Source of the DNA: Aquimarina sediminis
Lineage (GTDB): Bacteria; Bacteroidota; Bacteroidia; Flavobacteriales; Flavobacteriaceae
Direction of reading: 5' to 3'
Length of the DNA stretch: 64,000 nucleotides
Assembly: GCF_002895435.1 (NCBI RefSeq)
Contig: NZ_POYJ01000017.1
Location: 1-64,000 of the forward strand
In this document: positions 26,433 to 35,403 of the stretch, piece by piece
How positions within the stretch are numbered: position 1 is the first letter of the stretch
Layout: each line of letters opens with the position of its first letter
Notes under the pieces: model-generated
The model's database searches: none
Seen by the model: only the letters and a program-made list of their open reading frames with translations
Told to the model about the DNA's origin: nothing
Made by a program: the position numbers and the translations under genes

Positions 26433-28124
26433 ATGCAATTATCAGAACAAGAACTTGTAAGAAGAGAGAAATTAAACGCATTACGCAATCTAGGTATCGA
26501 TCCTTATCCGGCACCATTATACCCGGTGGACTATACTTCTAAACAGATAAAGGATAAGTTCGAAGAAGGAAAAAAGGTGGTAATTGCAGGTAGATTAATG
26601 TCTAGAAGAATACAAGGCAAAGCTTCTTTTGCAGAACTACAGGATACTGACGGTCGTATACAAGTATACTTCAATAGAGATGAAATTTGTACAGGTGAGG
26701 ATAAAGTCAAATACAATGAGGTTTATAAAAAACTATTAGATATCGGTGATTTTATTGGTATCCAAGGTGAGCTTTTTACTACTCAAGTAGGCGAAAAAAC
26801 GGTATTAGTTAAAGATTTCACATTATTAAGTAAATCTTTAAAACCACTTCCTCTACCTAAAACAGATAAAGACGGAAATACTTATGATGAATTTAATGAT
26901 CCAGAATTAAGATATCGCCAACGTTATGCAGATCTAGTCGTTAACCCAAAAGTCAGAGATACTTTTGTAAAACGCACGCAGATTGTAAATACTATTCGCG
27001 ACTTTTATAACAATATGGGCTTTCTAGAAGTAGAAACTCCAATTCTTCAACCTATTCCTGGTGGTGCTGCTGCACGTCCATTTATCACACACCATAATGC
27101 ATTAGATATACCGTTATACTTACGTATTGCCAATGAGTTGTATCTAAAACGATTAATTGTAGGTGGGTTTGATGGAGTCTACGAATTTGCCAAAGATTTC
27201 CGAAATGAAGGTATGGATCGCACTCACAATCCAGAGTTTACGGTAATGGAGATGTATGCCGCTTATAAGGACTATCACTGGATGATGGATACTACAGAAA
27301 AATTATTAGAAAAAGTAGCAGTCACTCTACATGGTGATACCAAAGCACAATTTGGAGAAAACATAATCGATTATAAGGCTCCCTATAAGCGTATCGGTAT
27401 TCTTGATGCGATAAAAGAACATACAGGTTATGACCTTTATAAAAAGAGCGAAGAAGAAGTTCGAGAAGCTGCAAAGGCACTAGGTCTTGAAGTCGATGAA
27501 ACTATGGGAATCGGTAAAATGATAGATGAGATTTTTGGAGAAAGATGTGAATCAAACTATATCCAACCCACTTTTATCATAGATTATCCGGTTGAAATGA
27601 GTCCGCTGACCAAAAAACATCGTTCTAAAGAAGGGCTTACTGAACGTTTTGAACTTATGGTTAATGGTAAAGAGCTAGCTAATGCCTATACAGAGCTTAA
27701 TGACCCTATTGATCAGCGAGAACGTTTTGAAGATCAGCTAAAATTATCAGAAAAAGGAGATGACGAAGCAATGTTTATAGATCAGGATTTCTTACGTGCT
27801 CTTGAGTATGGTATGCCTCCTACTTCTGGTATTGGTATTGGTATTGACCGTTTAGCTATGTTTATGACTAACAATCAATCTATTCAGGAAGTATTATTTT
27901 TTCCGCAAATGAGACCAGAAAAAAAGCAAGTAGAGCTTAATGATAATGAAAAAGCTATTTTTGAAATTCTTAAAAAAGAAAAAAGTATGGCACTTGCAGA
28001 TCTTAAAAGCGCTACTGGTTTAAGTAATAAAGGATGGGATAAAGGGATGAAAGGGCTTTCTAAATTAGGATTGACAAAAGTTACCAAAACCGATGATAGC
28101 TTATTAGTAGAGATTGCTGAGTAA
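26433..28124 (+). CDS. lysS: Lysine--tRNA ligase, class II
   Basis: A 563-residue class II lysyl-tRNA synthetase. The N-terminal OB-fold anticodon-binding domain (about 55-150) is followed by the catalytic core with motif 2 (FRNEGMDRTHNPEF) and motif 3 (GIGIGIDRLAMF). After the core, about 65 extra residues (LNDNEKAIFEILKKEKSMAL to the end) look like a winged-helix-type tail. This Bacteroidota-type extension is absent from the roughly 500-residue E. coli enzyme. It is monocistronic with a strong terminator at 28153. Confidence 0.96.
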   Translation: MQLSEQELVRREKLNALRNLGIDPYPAPLYPVDYTSKQIKDKFEEGKKVVIAGRLMSRRIQGKASFAELQDTDGRIQVYFNRDEICTGEDKVKYNEVYKKLLDIGDFIGIQGELFTTQVGEKTVLVKDFTLLSKSLKPLPLPKTDKDGNTYDEFNDPELRYRQRYADLVVNPKVRDTFVKRTQIVNTIRDFYNNMGFLEVETPILQPIPGGAAARPFITHHNALDIPLYLRIANELYLKRLIVGGFDGVYEFAKDFRNEGMDRTHNPEFTVMEMYAAYKDYHWMMDTTEKLLEKVAVTLHGDTKAQFGENIIDYKAPYKRIGILDAIKEHTGYDLYKKSEEEVREAAKALGLEVDETMGIGKMIDEIFGERCESNYIQPTFIIDYPVEMSPLTKKHRSKEGLTERFELMVNGKELANAYTELNDPIDQRERFEDQLKLSEKGDDEAMFIDQDFLRALEYGMPPTSGIGIGIDRLAMFMTNNQSIQEVLFFPQMRPEKKQVELNDNEKAIFEILKKEKSMALADLKSATGLSNKGWDKGMKGLSKLGLTKVTKTDDSLLVEIAE

Positions 28125-28152
28125 ATATTAATTATTAGAATATAATATATAC

Positions 28153-28184
28153 AAAAAACGCGACCGTAACGGTCGCGTTTTTTT
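28153..28184. terminator. Strong terminator after lysS (bidirectional)
   Basis: CGCGACCG-TAA-CGGTCGCG stem with A6 before and T7 after. The symmetry means it can also terminate minus-strand transcripts entering from the small ORF at 28200-28382. Confidence 0.88.
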
Positions 28185-28199
28185 CTTAAACAATCAATT

Positions 28200-28382
28200 C
28201 TAACTATACGAAACTGCATTCCTCCCCCAACAGTCTACGTATAACCTTCTTGTGCAATGGCTTCGGTAATAAACCATTGTATCTCGACGATATCTGCCGT
28301 ATACATTATTTTCAAAATTACCTCTTATACAAGCATCCATACATTGTAGTTCATTAGTACTACTATATATTAACACGAACAT
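28200..28382 (-). CDS. Possible small Cys-rich protein (60 aa)
   Basis: A 60-residue ATG-initiated frame with four cysteines and many aromatic and basic residues (for example MDACIRGNFENNVYGRYRRD and the ending DCWGRNAVSYS). It ends only 16 bases from a symmetric terminator shared with lysS, which gives some support for a real convergent transcript. It has no clear signal peptide. No family was recognised, and it could equally be a remnant of a longer gene. Confidence 0.35.
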   Translation of the reverse strand: MFVLIYSSTNELQCMDACIRGNFENNVYGRYRRDTMVYYRSHCTRRLYVDCWGRNAVSYS

Positions 28383-28633
28383 AAGATTTATGTATACTAA
28401 AAGATGCTTCCAAAAGACTTTCTATGGTCTTTTTTCTGGCTTTTAGTTAGAACCAAAGATATTTTTGAAGCTATATATAAATGTTACCCTTAGATTAAAA
28501 AAACCTTAATATTGCTATGCTTACCCCACAGTATTGATTTTTAAAGTAACAATATTTCTACTTTTTTTTATTTGTTTTTAAACCTTTTTCCTTCTGTACG
28601 GTCTTAGTAATAAACCACTTAAAAAGCATCATT
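28383..28633. other. Intergenic, no gene seen
   Basis: A/T-rich DNA between the small Cys-rich ORF and the lysine-rich repeat protein gene. No credible ORF, tRNA or strong hairpin was noticed. It should hold promoters for one or both flanking genes, but no exact TAnnTTTG pair was found. Confidence 0.5.
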
Positions 28634-29182
28634 ATGAAAACAACAAACATTTTTTTAAGAATAGCATGTATCGTTTTTATTTTTTCGGCAACCATAGGAG
28701 TCGCACAAGAACAAAAAAGTAAAAAAGTGCACATCGATAAAGATGGAAACAAAACTATAGTACGCAAAGGAAAAGATAGCGAAGGAAACAAAGCTGTATC
28801 TGTTACTAGAAAAGAAGCAGATGGTGATGTAAAAAAAGCCAAAGGAGTAAATCAAGCAGATGGTGATAAATACAGAGCTGCTGGCGTCAATAAAGCAGAT
28901 GGCACTAAAAAAAGAGCAGCAGGTGTAAACAAAGCAGACGGAACCAAAAAAAGAGCCGTTGGTGTTAATCAGGCAGATGGGGATAAATATAGAGCCGGCG
29001 CTGTTAACAAACCTGATGGAACCAAAAAAAGAGCAGCAGGTGTTAAACGTGCTGATGGATCCAAAACAGGTGCTATAAAAAATGGCTCTGCTAATGGAGC
29101 AAAAAAAGCACATAAAAAAGGAAAAAAGACTCATAAAAAAGGAAAGAGAAGAGGATCAAAGGCATTACGTAAAAATATATAA
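28634..29182 (+). CDS. Exported lysine-rich repeat protein
   Basis: A 182-residue protein with a signal peptide to about residue 24 (ending IGVAQ), a short acidic/basic linker, six 13-residue repeats of the type GVNKADGTKKRAA (residues 71-148), and a very basic tail rich in KKAHKKGKK-like units. Predicted net charge is strongly positive. No enzymatic domain. It may bind nucleic acid, lipopolysaccharide or other polyanions outside the cell, or be structural; this is inference. It has its own terminator at 29225. Confidence 0.82.
   Translation: MKTTNIFLRIACIVFIFSATIGVAQEQKSKKVHIDKDGNKTIVRKGKDSEGNKAVSVTRKEADGDVKKAKGVNQADGDKYRAAGVNKADGTKKRAAGVNKADGTKKRAVGVNQADGDKYRAGAVNKPDGTKKRAAGVKRADGSKTGAIKNGSANGAKKAHKKGKKTHKKGKRRGSKALRKNI
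28844..29077 (+). repeat. Six 39-base (13-codon) tandem repeats
   Basis: In-frame units encode alternating variants: GVNQADGDKYRAA, two GVNKADGTKKRA(A/V), GVNQADGDKYRAG, AVNKPDGTKKRAA and GVKRADGSKTGA. The alternation of the K/T-K-K and Q/D-K-Y types suggests duplication of a two-unit block. A degenerate seventh unit (KEADGDVKKAK) precedes them. Confidence 0.85.
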
Positions 29183-29224
29183 GAATCCTGAAGAGGGTAT
29201 ATTTCAAATACTACTTAAGTTTCT

Positions 29225-29258
29225 CGATAGCCTCGAAAATTAATTTTCGAGGCTATCG
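29225..29258 (+). terminator. Terminator of the repeat-protein gene
   Basis: A perfect 34-base palindrome CGATAGCCTCGAAAATTAA and its complement, followed by TTTTGTTT, 42 bases after the stop codon. Confidence 0.82.
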
Positions 29259-29436
29259 TTTTGTTTACTAGTATCAAATTCTATGATCCGGCCTTAGTCG
29301 TTTTAATTTTGGTAACTCATTTTCAAGACAATACCCTAAGCAGTGTATCTAGACATAAAAACCTTAATAGTATTATGCCTATACCATCATATTTCTCTAT
29401 TATACCGGATAAACATTTTCTAAAACCTATAAAATC

Positions 29437-29466
29437 TTGAAGTTTTGTTAGAATCAATTATATTTG
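29437..29466 (+). promoter_or_regulatory. Consensus promoter of the SPOR-protein gene
   Basis: TTG at 29437-29439, a 19-base spacer, then TATATTTG at 29459-29466, a perfect Bacteroidota promoter. Transcription should start near 29472, which decides that translation begins at the ATG at 29487 and not at the upstream TTG (29445). Confidence 0.75.
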
Positions 29467-29486
29467 AATATCTAAACACTGACCAG

Positions 29487-30092
29487 ATGCCTTTTATAAC
29501 AGACCAAGAATTACAGGATTATAAAGACCAAATAGAAAAAGCTGAAGAATCTAAACGTACTGCAGATTACGTTCGTAACAAAGCAGTAAAAGATGAACAG
29601 GAAAAATCCCAAAAGTTTAAGATAGCTACAATAATACTAGGAATCATAGCCTTGTTAGGAGTTGCAGGAACAGTTTATTTTATGAATTTTAATACTCCTG
29701 ACAACATGGTCTCTCGAAAAAAACATAAATCCGAGGTTACCAAACGTGACAGTAAAATTGCTGAGTTAGAAGAGACTGTTCAAAACCTCTCTATGAATCA
29801 GGAAGTAGGTGGTAATAGTGCTAGTGGTTCTTCGGGCTCAATTCAAAATCAACTTGTATACGCTGTTCAAATAGGAGCTTTTGAGAGTAAAGATCTGTCA
29901 CTGTATTCTGAAAATTTTGTAAATTTTAGAGAGATAAAAAGTGAAGGATTTAACAAATATGCTCTGGGAAATTTTGAAACCCTTGATGAGGCAAAGGTTT
30001 TTAGGAGAGAATTGGTTCGATTAGGGTTTAGAAGAGCTTTTATCGCTTCTTATCAAAACGGAGAGCGTATAAAAATTGAAGAAGCCTGGTAG
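29487..30092 (+). CDS. SPOR-like single-pass membrane protein
   Basis: A 201-residue protein with an N-terminal cytoplasmic coiled segment (TDQELQDYKDQIEKAEESKR), one transmembrane helix at about 51-72 (IATIILGIIALLGVAGTVYF), a periplasmic coiled coil (KIAELEETVQNL) and a C-terminal SPOR-like domain (about 127-198, VYAVQIGAFESKDLS and LGNFETLDEAKVFRRELVRL). SPOR domains bind denuded peptidoglycan at division sites, so a role at the septum is possible. Confidence 0.82.
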   Translation: MPFITDQELQDYKDQIEKAEESKRTADYVRNKAVKDEQEKSQKFKIATIILGIIALLGVAGTVYFMNFNTPDNMVSRKKHKSEVTKRDSKIAELEETVQNLSMNQEVGGNSASGSSGSIQNQLVYAVQIGAFESKDLSLYSENFVNFREIKSEGFNKYALGNFETLDEAKVFRRELVRLGFRRAFIASYQNGERIKIEEAW

Positions 30093-30130
30093 ATTACAAA
30101 GGTATTTCTACAGTTAGAATCAATAAAAAA

Positions 30131-30159
30131 TCTCAGAAACCCAATACAGGTATCTGAGA
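30131..30159 (-). terminator. Terminator downstream of the small lipoprotein gene
   Basis: On the minus strand the stem TCTCAGA...TCTGAGA, extended by a GG/CC pair, is followed by TTTTTTATT. It lies about 100 bases past the stop of the gene at 30256. Confidence 0.6.
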
Positions 30160-30255
30160 AATTATACATTTTAAGATTTTTCTAATGATATTGATTTATG
30201 GTAAACCCCAACCTTAACAACCATTGGGGAATACCACAAAACCAACCAACAAAAA

Positions 30256-30606
30256 TTATACATTAACTACTACGTATCTCTTACCTGATCTCTTGTAGTA
30301 TACCCCTTTGCATGTATAATATTTTACCCCTCTTACTTTTACTATTTTATAGCCTCTGGGCAATGTAGTTACTCTTATACCTGCAGGAACTACAACTCTT
30401 TTATAGGCTCTATTCTTTTTCACATACCATATTCCTCCACTTCGGTAATAATGCACATTTTTATGTACCACAACTTTAGGGTGATGTACTTTATTTACAA
30501 CAACACCATGTGCAGGGCGTACTCTTACATTTGCAGCACAAGAAGTCATTAAAAATCCAAATAATAAAATCGGCACAATAATTCTCATCATATTTTTCAT
30601 ATCCAT
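30256..30606 (-). CDS. Small basic lipoprotein (DUF6515-like)
   Basis: A 116-residue lipoprotein with the lipobox MTSC (Cys23). The mature part is rich in His, Lys, Val and Tyr with repeated YY.S/KRGG patterns (VHYYRSGGIWYVKKN and VYYKRSGKRYVVV), resembling the DUF6515 type seen in Gram-negative envelopes. Function unknown. An ATG two codons downstream (30600) is an equally good start. It has its own terminator. Confidence 0.72.
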   Translation of the reverse strand: MDMKNMMRIIVPILLFGFLMTSCAANVRVRPAHGVVVNKVHHPKVVVHKNVHYYRSGGIWYVKKNRAYKRVVVPAGIRVTTLPRGYKIVKVRGVKYYTCKGVYYKRSGKRYVVVNV

Positions 30607-30698
30607 AGTATTTTGGTTTCTTACTCTATAAGACTAAAGGATTATAAAAAGGTTTAATGAGGAAGCAAAAAAGATATTTTTTATAAAAAGTAAGAACA

Positions 30699-31250
30699 TT
30701 ATTCTACATACTCTTGAATCGGGATACCAGCAATAATCACATTCTCCAAAACAGACCTTCCTTCTTTAACATACACCAATGCATATACATTATCCTCTAT
30801 CTCGTCGCGATTTGTTTCTAAATAAGCTCTTTCTGCATCATATGCTTTGGTCTCTTTCATATAAAATCTATTAAATGCAAGTTCAAAAACCACTTTCCCA
30901 TTGTAATTATTTACAACCTTTGCCATTACATAATCAGCATTAATCTTTAATGGTTCTTTACTAATTTCTTTGGCAACAGCAAAACCATTACTATCATTTT
31001 CAATGTATACGCGTATCTTATCTCCATAGACATATGAAGAATCTAATGTATCAAAAGAATTCATCTCAAAGTTGAGCGTTATATATTTACCTCTAAATGG
31101 ATCTGTAGGATCTATCGGTTGAGTCTTAAACTTATAGACAGTACCTGTCATCAAAGTATCTTCGCTATCATAAATCATCTTTAGTGGTATACCTAACTGC
31201 GCTAATATCACTATTATAAATACTATACTTATATAAATAGGTTTCATCAT
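30699..31250 (-). CDS. GDYXXLXY-domain protein
   Basis: A 183-residue protein with one N-terminal membrane segment (YISIVFIIVILAQLGIPL) and a periplasmic domain. The family motif appears as FRGKYITLNFE near residue 53. Members are almost always encoded directly after DUF2157 or DUF4401 membrane proteins, as here (1 base from the DUF2157 stop). The pair probably forms a membrane complex of unknown function. Confidence 0.88.
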   Translation of the reverse strand: MMKPIYISIVFIIVILAQLGIPLKMIYDSEDTLMTGTVYKFKTQPIDPTDPFRGKYITLNFEMNSFDTLDSSYVYGDKIRVYIENDSNGFAVAKEISKEPLKINADYVMAKVVNNYNGKVVFELAFNRFYMKETKAYDAERAYLETNRDEIEDNVYALVYVKEGRSVLENVIIAGIPIQEYVE

Positions 31251-31251
31251 T

Positions 31252-32544
31252 TTACATTTTTTTGATTGACTTAATACGTTCTTGCTTTTTTAGCATAACA
31301 TAATTGGCTAGAAAAAAACCGGCTCCTACCAATACAAATAAAAGCCCTCGGACTACAAAACTCATTCCTGTATCAAAAAACCTACAAATAATAAGTATCG
31401 AAATGATAAGCAATCCATAATTAAGTATCCCAAAGTTAAACTTATCTACACCAATTTTGATGGCAGATATCCCCAAAGTAAATACTAGAATATTCATTAA
31501 TACCACAGCCAAGATTTCATTCCCGGAAAGAAAGAAATATACAATCCAAAAAATCACAAAAGCCACTTGAAACAGGTTTATTGCTCTAATCCCATTTTTA
31601 AAAACCGTATATCCAAAAACCAGCGTACTTAGTAGTAATAGGGTTAAAGAAACATAAAGCCCATGCAAGTCATATTCAAATGTTTCTGGAAGGTCATTCC
31701 ATATCCATCTAAATGTAAATATCATCAATGAGATAATGGTTCCTAAAGAACCTATGATTAGAGAACCATTTTTGAGAGTTCTTACTTCACTAAAAATTGG
31801 TAATCTCCCAATATTATAAAGCAGACCAAATAAAGTGATATACATGATAAACCCAAGATCTTCACTATGTTTTATAAAAGTTCCCAACGCTATTGTAATG
31901 CTTATAGGCAAAATCCAATTAAAAATTGCCGCCGGATTACCCAAAACACTCTTTTTAAGAAGCATATAATAATATGGTAATATGATAATAAGAAAAATAA
32001 CATACCACCAAGGTATTACATTACTTCTATAGCTCCATAAACCAACTTCTAAAGCATAATACGTACTCAAAATAACTAACAATAAAGCTACTGCATGCGA
32101 CCGTAGTACATATATAAGAGGAAGACATAGAATTATCCAGGTAAGTAAAAAAGATCCTAATTCTCCCGGAATATTATAAATCTGGCTGACCAACGCAATG
32201 GTAGCTCCTACCGAGAAGAAAAGAAAAGTCCCCGAAGCTTCTTTCCAGGTATTACTTTTCTTTTTTAGGATAGAAAAACCCGTGAATCCCTGACCAATAA
32301 TCAATGGGATAAATGCTATAATCGTCTTGGTCAACCTCATGAAATTATCCCAATTGTGCGCCAACATTAATATAATCCCCGAACCAATCAATAGTGCTCC
32401 AAAAATCCCAAAAATCGTAAATAACCTATTTGGTTTTTCTACATCTTTTGTAGAATAATACTCTCCTATTCTTTCTGCAACCTCTGGAGAAATAACCTTA
32501 TCTCTGATAAGCATCTCCAGCTCTTTATCAAATTTTGCCCCCAT
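31252..32544 (-). CDS. DUF2157 multi-spanning membrane protein
   Basis: A 430-residue protein with an N-terminal cytoplasmic segment (about 1-38, including VISPEVAERIGEYY) and about 12-13 hydrophobic helices. The opening helix region FGIFGALLIGSGIILMLAHN followed by WDNF is the DUF2157 signature. Function unknown. It is co-transcribed with the GDYXXLXY-domain gene. Confidence 0.88.
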   Translation of the reverse strand: MGAKFDKELEMLIRDKVISPEVAERIGEYYSTKDVEKPNRLFTIFGIFGALLIGSGIILMLAHNWDNFMRLTKTIIAFIPLIIGQGFTGFSILKKKSNTWKEASGTFLFFSVGATIALVSQIYNIPGELGSFLLTWIILCLPLIYVLRSHAVALLLVILSTYYALEVGLWSYRSNVIPWWYVIFLIIILPYYYMLLKKSVLGNPAAIFNWILPISITIALGTFIKHSEDLGFIMYITLFGLLYNIGRLPIFSEVRTLKNGSLIIGSLGTIISLMIFTFRWIWNDLPETFEYDLHGLYVSLTLLLLSTLVFGYTVFKNGIRAINLFQVAFVIFWIVYFFLSGNEILAVVLMNILVFTLGISAIKIGVDKFNFGILNYGLLIISILIICRFFDTGMSFVVRGLLFVLVGAGFFLANYVMLKKQERIKSIKKM

Positions 32545-32632
32545 AATGTAGTGTTATTTAGTTATAAAGTTAATACATGTTTTAATAATCAATTATTTTA
32601 AAAATCACTTTAACATCAGTTACACTCTGAAT

Positions 32633-33532
32633 TTATTGTGTTTTTGGAATCACAATCCCATCACTGGCATCCTTTTTCTTAATGCCTACCAAAATCTCAT
32701 GAAGGGTTTCTGCTGCCAATCCATGTAGTACCAGATTATATGCTGCAGAATATGTACTTCTGGGTACCATTGGATGTTTGTTGTTCACCAACCCCAAATG
32801 CCCGGGAGTACCTAGTATCTGCGAAACATATACTGCTATAGTTTCATCTAATTGCAAAGAGTTAGAAGCTCTTACAAAATCATTAGCCGTTAGAAATAAT
32901 TGATAAAAAGGAGTAAATAACTCTATGGCAGACCTCAAATCCAGAATATTAGTCCATTTACTCGGGAATGTAATATGATCAAACTGATCTTCAGAGATCA
33001 TCGAAGTATCCAAATGTTCTACATAACCAATAGAAACTCCTTTTTCCTTTAATTCACTATTTAAATTAATCACAAAATTGAATAAGTTTAAATCATGATT
33101 AAGAAACAAATCATCTTTTACATCATTAAAATCTTTTGGTTTCAAAGGGCTTGTTTTTACATCTACCCCCTTAATATTACCAGCGATAAATTGTAAAATT
33201 TCGCTGCCTACATGAAAATGCCTAAATATTAACAAGTTTGCATCTGGACTCACAAAACGTCTGAGTCCCCATGCCAAAATGATATGTAAAAACTTAGATG
33301 AATTAAACAGTTTCGGAAAGAAAAACTTTAATACATGGATAAAAAACATGGTAATTTTTGACCAAAAAACAAGTAATGGTCTTAAATATCTGGCAGACCT
33401 AGAGTCGCTATCAGACATCAAGGCTCGTTTTGTAGTATCATTGATAGGAATACTATTATCCAAATAGAGCGCTAACCATGGATTAGGATCTCTACTGTCA
33501 TGTGTTTCGATTTCGAATATATCTTTTTTCAT
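32633..33532 (-). CDS. Uncharacterised protein of the lipid-type operon (DUF6999-like)
   Basis: A 299-residue protein with no signal peptide but a hydrophobic stretch (about 52-90, FWSKITMFFIHVLKFFFPKL). Possible metal ligands stand out: RHFHVGSE (His105, His107, Glu111), NHD at 145-147 and an ExxH (Glu275, His278) in AAETLHEIL. I believe it belongs to the family called DUF6999, from memory. It lies 16 bases after the ketosynthase fusion gene, so it is the third gene of the operon. A di-metal or membrane-associated partner role is inference. Confidence 0.7.
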   Translation of the reverse strand: MKKDIFEIETHDSRDPNPWLALYLDNSIPINDTTKRALMSDSDSRSARYLRPLLVFWSKITMFFIHVLKFFFPKLFNSSKFLHIILAWGLRRFVSPDANLLIFRHFHVGSEILQFIAGNIKGVDVKTSPLKPKDFNDVKDDLFLNHDLNLFNFVINLNSELKEKGVSIGYVEHLDTSMISEDQFDHITFPSKWTNILDLRSAIELFTPFYQLFLTANDFVRASNSLQLDETIAVYVSQILGTPGHLGLVNNKHPMVPRSTYSAAYNLVLHGLAAETLHEILVGIKKKDASDGIVIPKTQ

Positions 33533-33548
33533 CAGCTTATAGTATTAG

Positions 33549-35399
33549 TTAATAATTCCCTAATTCTTTTAATTGCATCTCATACAAAAGCGCAGTAGTC
33601 TTTGCCGTTTTTACAATGTTTCTTGCCAAGTCCATGTGCATTAGAGGGTGATTGAGGGCTTTTTCTAAATTTTCGAAGTGTTTTTCGTCTGCAATTCCGT
33701 GATAAGTAAAAAAAGAAACCTGATTTTCTTTAAGGTTCAATTGGTCTTTGATCATAGTTCCCCAATAGGCAGCTAATCTTTTACCAATACCTTCAATAAT
33801 AAACATAGCTCCTAAAAGATCTATCGGGTTCGGCTTACTGGCTTGTTGAAACATAAAGGATGAAAGTCCCATGCTTCCTATATTTTTTTCTCCAGAATGT
33901 ATTTCGGACATATCTGCTCCCAGGTTTTTAAAATTCTCCTCTAACATCTGATAATCTTTATGTTCTACTGCTGTATGTTTTATAAAAGCAGAACGCAGAT
34001 CAAACAATTCGATGTCAATATTAGATGCCGCTCTGGATATCCATTGAGAGCCATCAATCACCTGCTGTCTTAAATCAACGAGAAGTAATTTATAATCCTC
34101 CAAACTCAGTGTTTTATTATGTATTTTTTTGACAATCGGCACTCGTAATAAACTACTTTCAAAATCTATCCAAACACGAGAGAGGTTTCTTACCAGCCAC
34201 TGGGATACCTGATCAGAATTAATAGTAAGCTCTGGGGATTCAATTTTTCTAATCGGGTAGCTTGCTTGCATTGTATCCTGTTGTCCTACTACGGTAAGTT
34301 TCATAAATGAGGTAATAAACCGACCGCTTTCGGGTACCATACATAATATGGACTGCCCATTTTTCAGTTTGCCTGAGTACATCAATTCTTCTAACATTAT
34401 AAATATAGATGCAGCACCAGTATTTCCTTTACTAGTCAGATTACTAAACCATTTTTCTTCAGCGATTTCTCCACCTCCTTTTTCCATTAAGTCCTTTATG
34501 GGCTTTTTAAAATATTCTGATGAATAATGGCAACATAGCCAGTCTACATCTTTTGGGCTAATCATCCCTTTATCGATCAGTTCAAAATAATGTCCTACTC
34601 CTGTTTGCACTACCTGATTAAGTAACCTAACATCTTGTTTCAGATTGATAGCTCCTGCTTTTGATGCTGATTCATAATCTGGATAATCCAACCATGTCTG
34701 CTCAGATTCATTTTTATTGTCGTTTTTACCGGTATACATACACACAGGAAATGCATTGGCATGTGATCTAATATCAATCCATTCTACTTTTAATGATATT
34801 CCTTTGGTGCTCTTTTTATTCTCTAATACCAGTGCTCCTGCACCATCAGATAACATCCACCTCAAAAACTCTGTGTCAAAAGGCACAGATTTTATGTTTT
34901 GCGCTTCAAATCTTGAGGCTTTAAATAGCCGGCTGGCAAACTCACTACCTACGCAAACTGCATTTTGTTTCTCTTCACTTTTTATTTGTACATAGGCGCT
35001 CTTCAAGGCCATCATGCTACTAGCACAAACACTTTGAAAACTAGCTAGCTCACAAGTAGACCAATCCAACCCCCCGTGCACCATACTTGCAAATCCAGGT
35101 ACGGGCAAATCACCTTGTGTAGTTGCGGTAGACAATAGTTCTATTTCTGTATTTCTAAGGCTACTTTTGGCTATTGCCTGCTCGATAGCGCGTATTGCTA
35201 GTTCTGCATTAGAATGTGTACTTTTTTGCTTTGTGTTTATAGCAAAATAGCGTTGTTTGATCCCATTTTGTTTTAGAATACGTTCCTTTACCTTACTCTT
35301 TTGTCCATTGATTTTTCCCAAATAGTCTTCTACCTCACTATTAGATATCGGTTTATTAGGTAAATAGACTCCAGAACTTGTTATATATACGTCTTTCAT
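33549..35399 (-). CDS. DarB-like ketosynthase fused to a haem-oxygenase-like di-iron domain
   Basis: A 616-residue fusion. Residues 1-375 are a KASIII-type condensing enzyme most like StlD/DarB ketosynthases, with the triad Cys125 (SVCASS), His291 (CCHYSS) and Asn326 (SKGNTG) and the conserved FLRWMLSDGAGALVLENK. Residues 395-616 are helical and end in YHGIADEKH, giving His567-Asp571-His574 (HxxxDxxH). With Glu414, Glu479/His480 and Glu536 these are plausible ligands of a haem-oxygenase-like di-iron oxidase. The reaction may be condensation or release of an acyl group followed by oxidation. The preceding hydroxylase gene is 4 bases away. Confidence 0.85.
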   Translation of the reverse strand: MKDVYITSSGVYLPNKPISNSEVEDYLGKINGQKSKVKERILKQNGIKQRYFAINTKQKSTHSNAELAIRAIEQAIAKSSLRNTEIELLSTATTQGDLPVPGFASMVHGGLDWSTCELASFQSVCASSMMALKSAYVQIKSEEKQNAVCVGSEFASRLFKASRFEAQNIKSVPFDTEFLRWMLSDGAGALVLENKKSTKGISLKVEWIDIRSHANAFPVCMYTGKNDNKNESEQTWLDYPDYESASKAGAINLKQDVRLLNQVVQTGVGHYFELIDKGMISPKDVDWLCCHYSSEYFKKPIKDLMEKGGGEIAEEKWFSNLTSKGNTGAASIFIMLEELMYSGKLKNGQSILCMVPESGRFITSFMKLTVVGQQDTMQASYPIRKIESPELTINSDQVSQWLVRNLSRVWIDFESSLLRVPIVKKIHNKTLSLEDYKLLLVDLRQQVIDGSQWISRAASNIDIELFDLRSAFIKHTAVEHKDYQMLEENFKNLGADMSEIHSGEKNIGSMGLSSFMFQQASKPNPIDLLGAMFIIEGIGKRLAAYWGTMIKDQLNLKENQVSFFTYHGIADEKHFENLEKALNHPLMHMDLARNIVKTAKTTALLYEMQLKELGNY

Positions 35400-35403
35400 T
35401 TGT

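Noticed and set aside
28655..29134. A 159-codon minus-strand frame opposite the lysine-rich repeat protein
   Set aside because: It is a Phe/Ser/Cys-rich shadow of the Lys/Ala-rich repeats, with no start signals or plausible composition.
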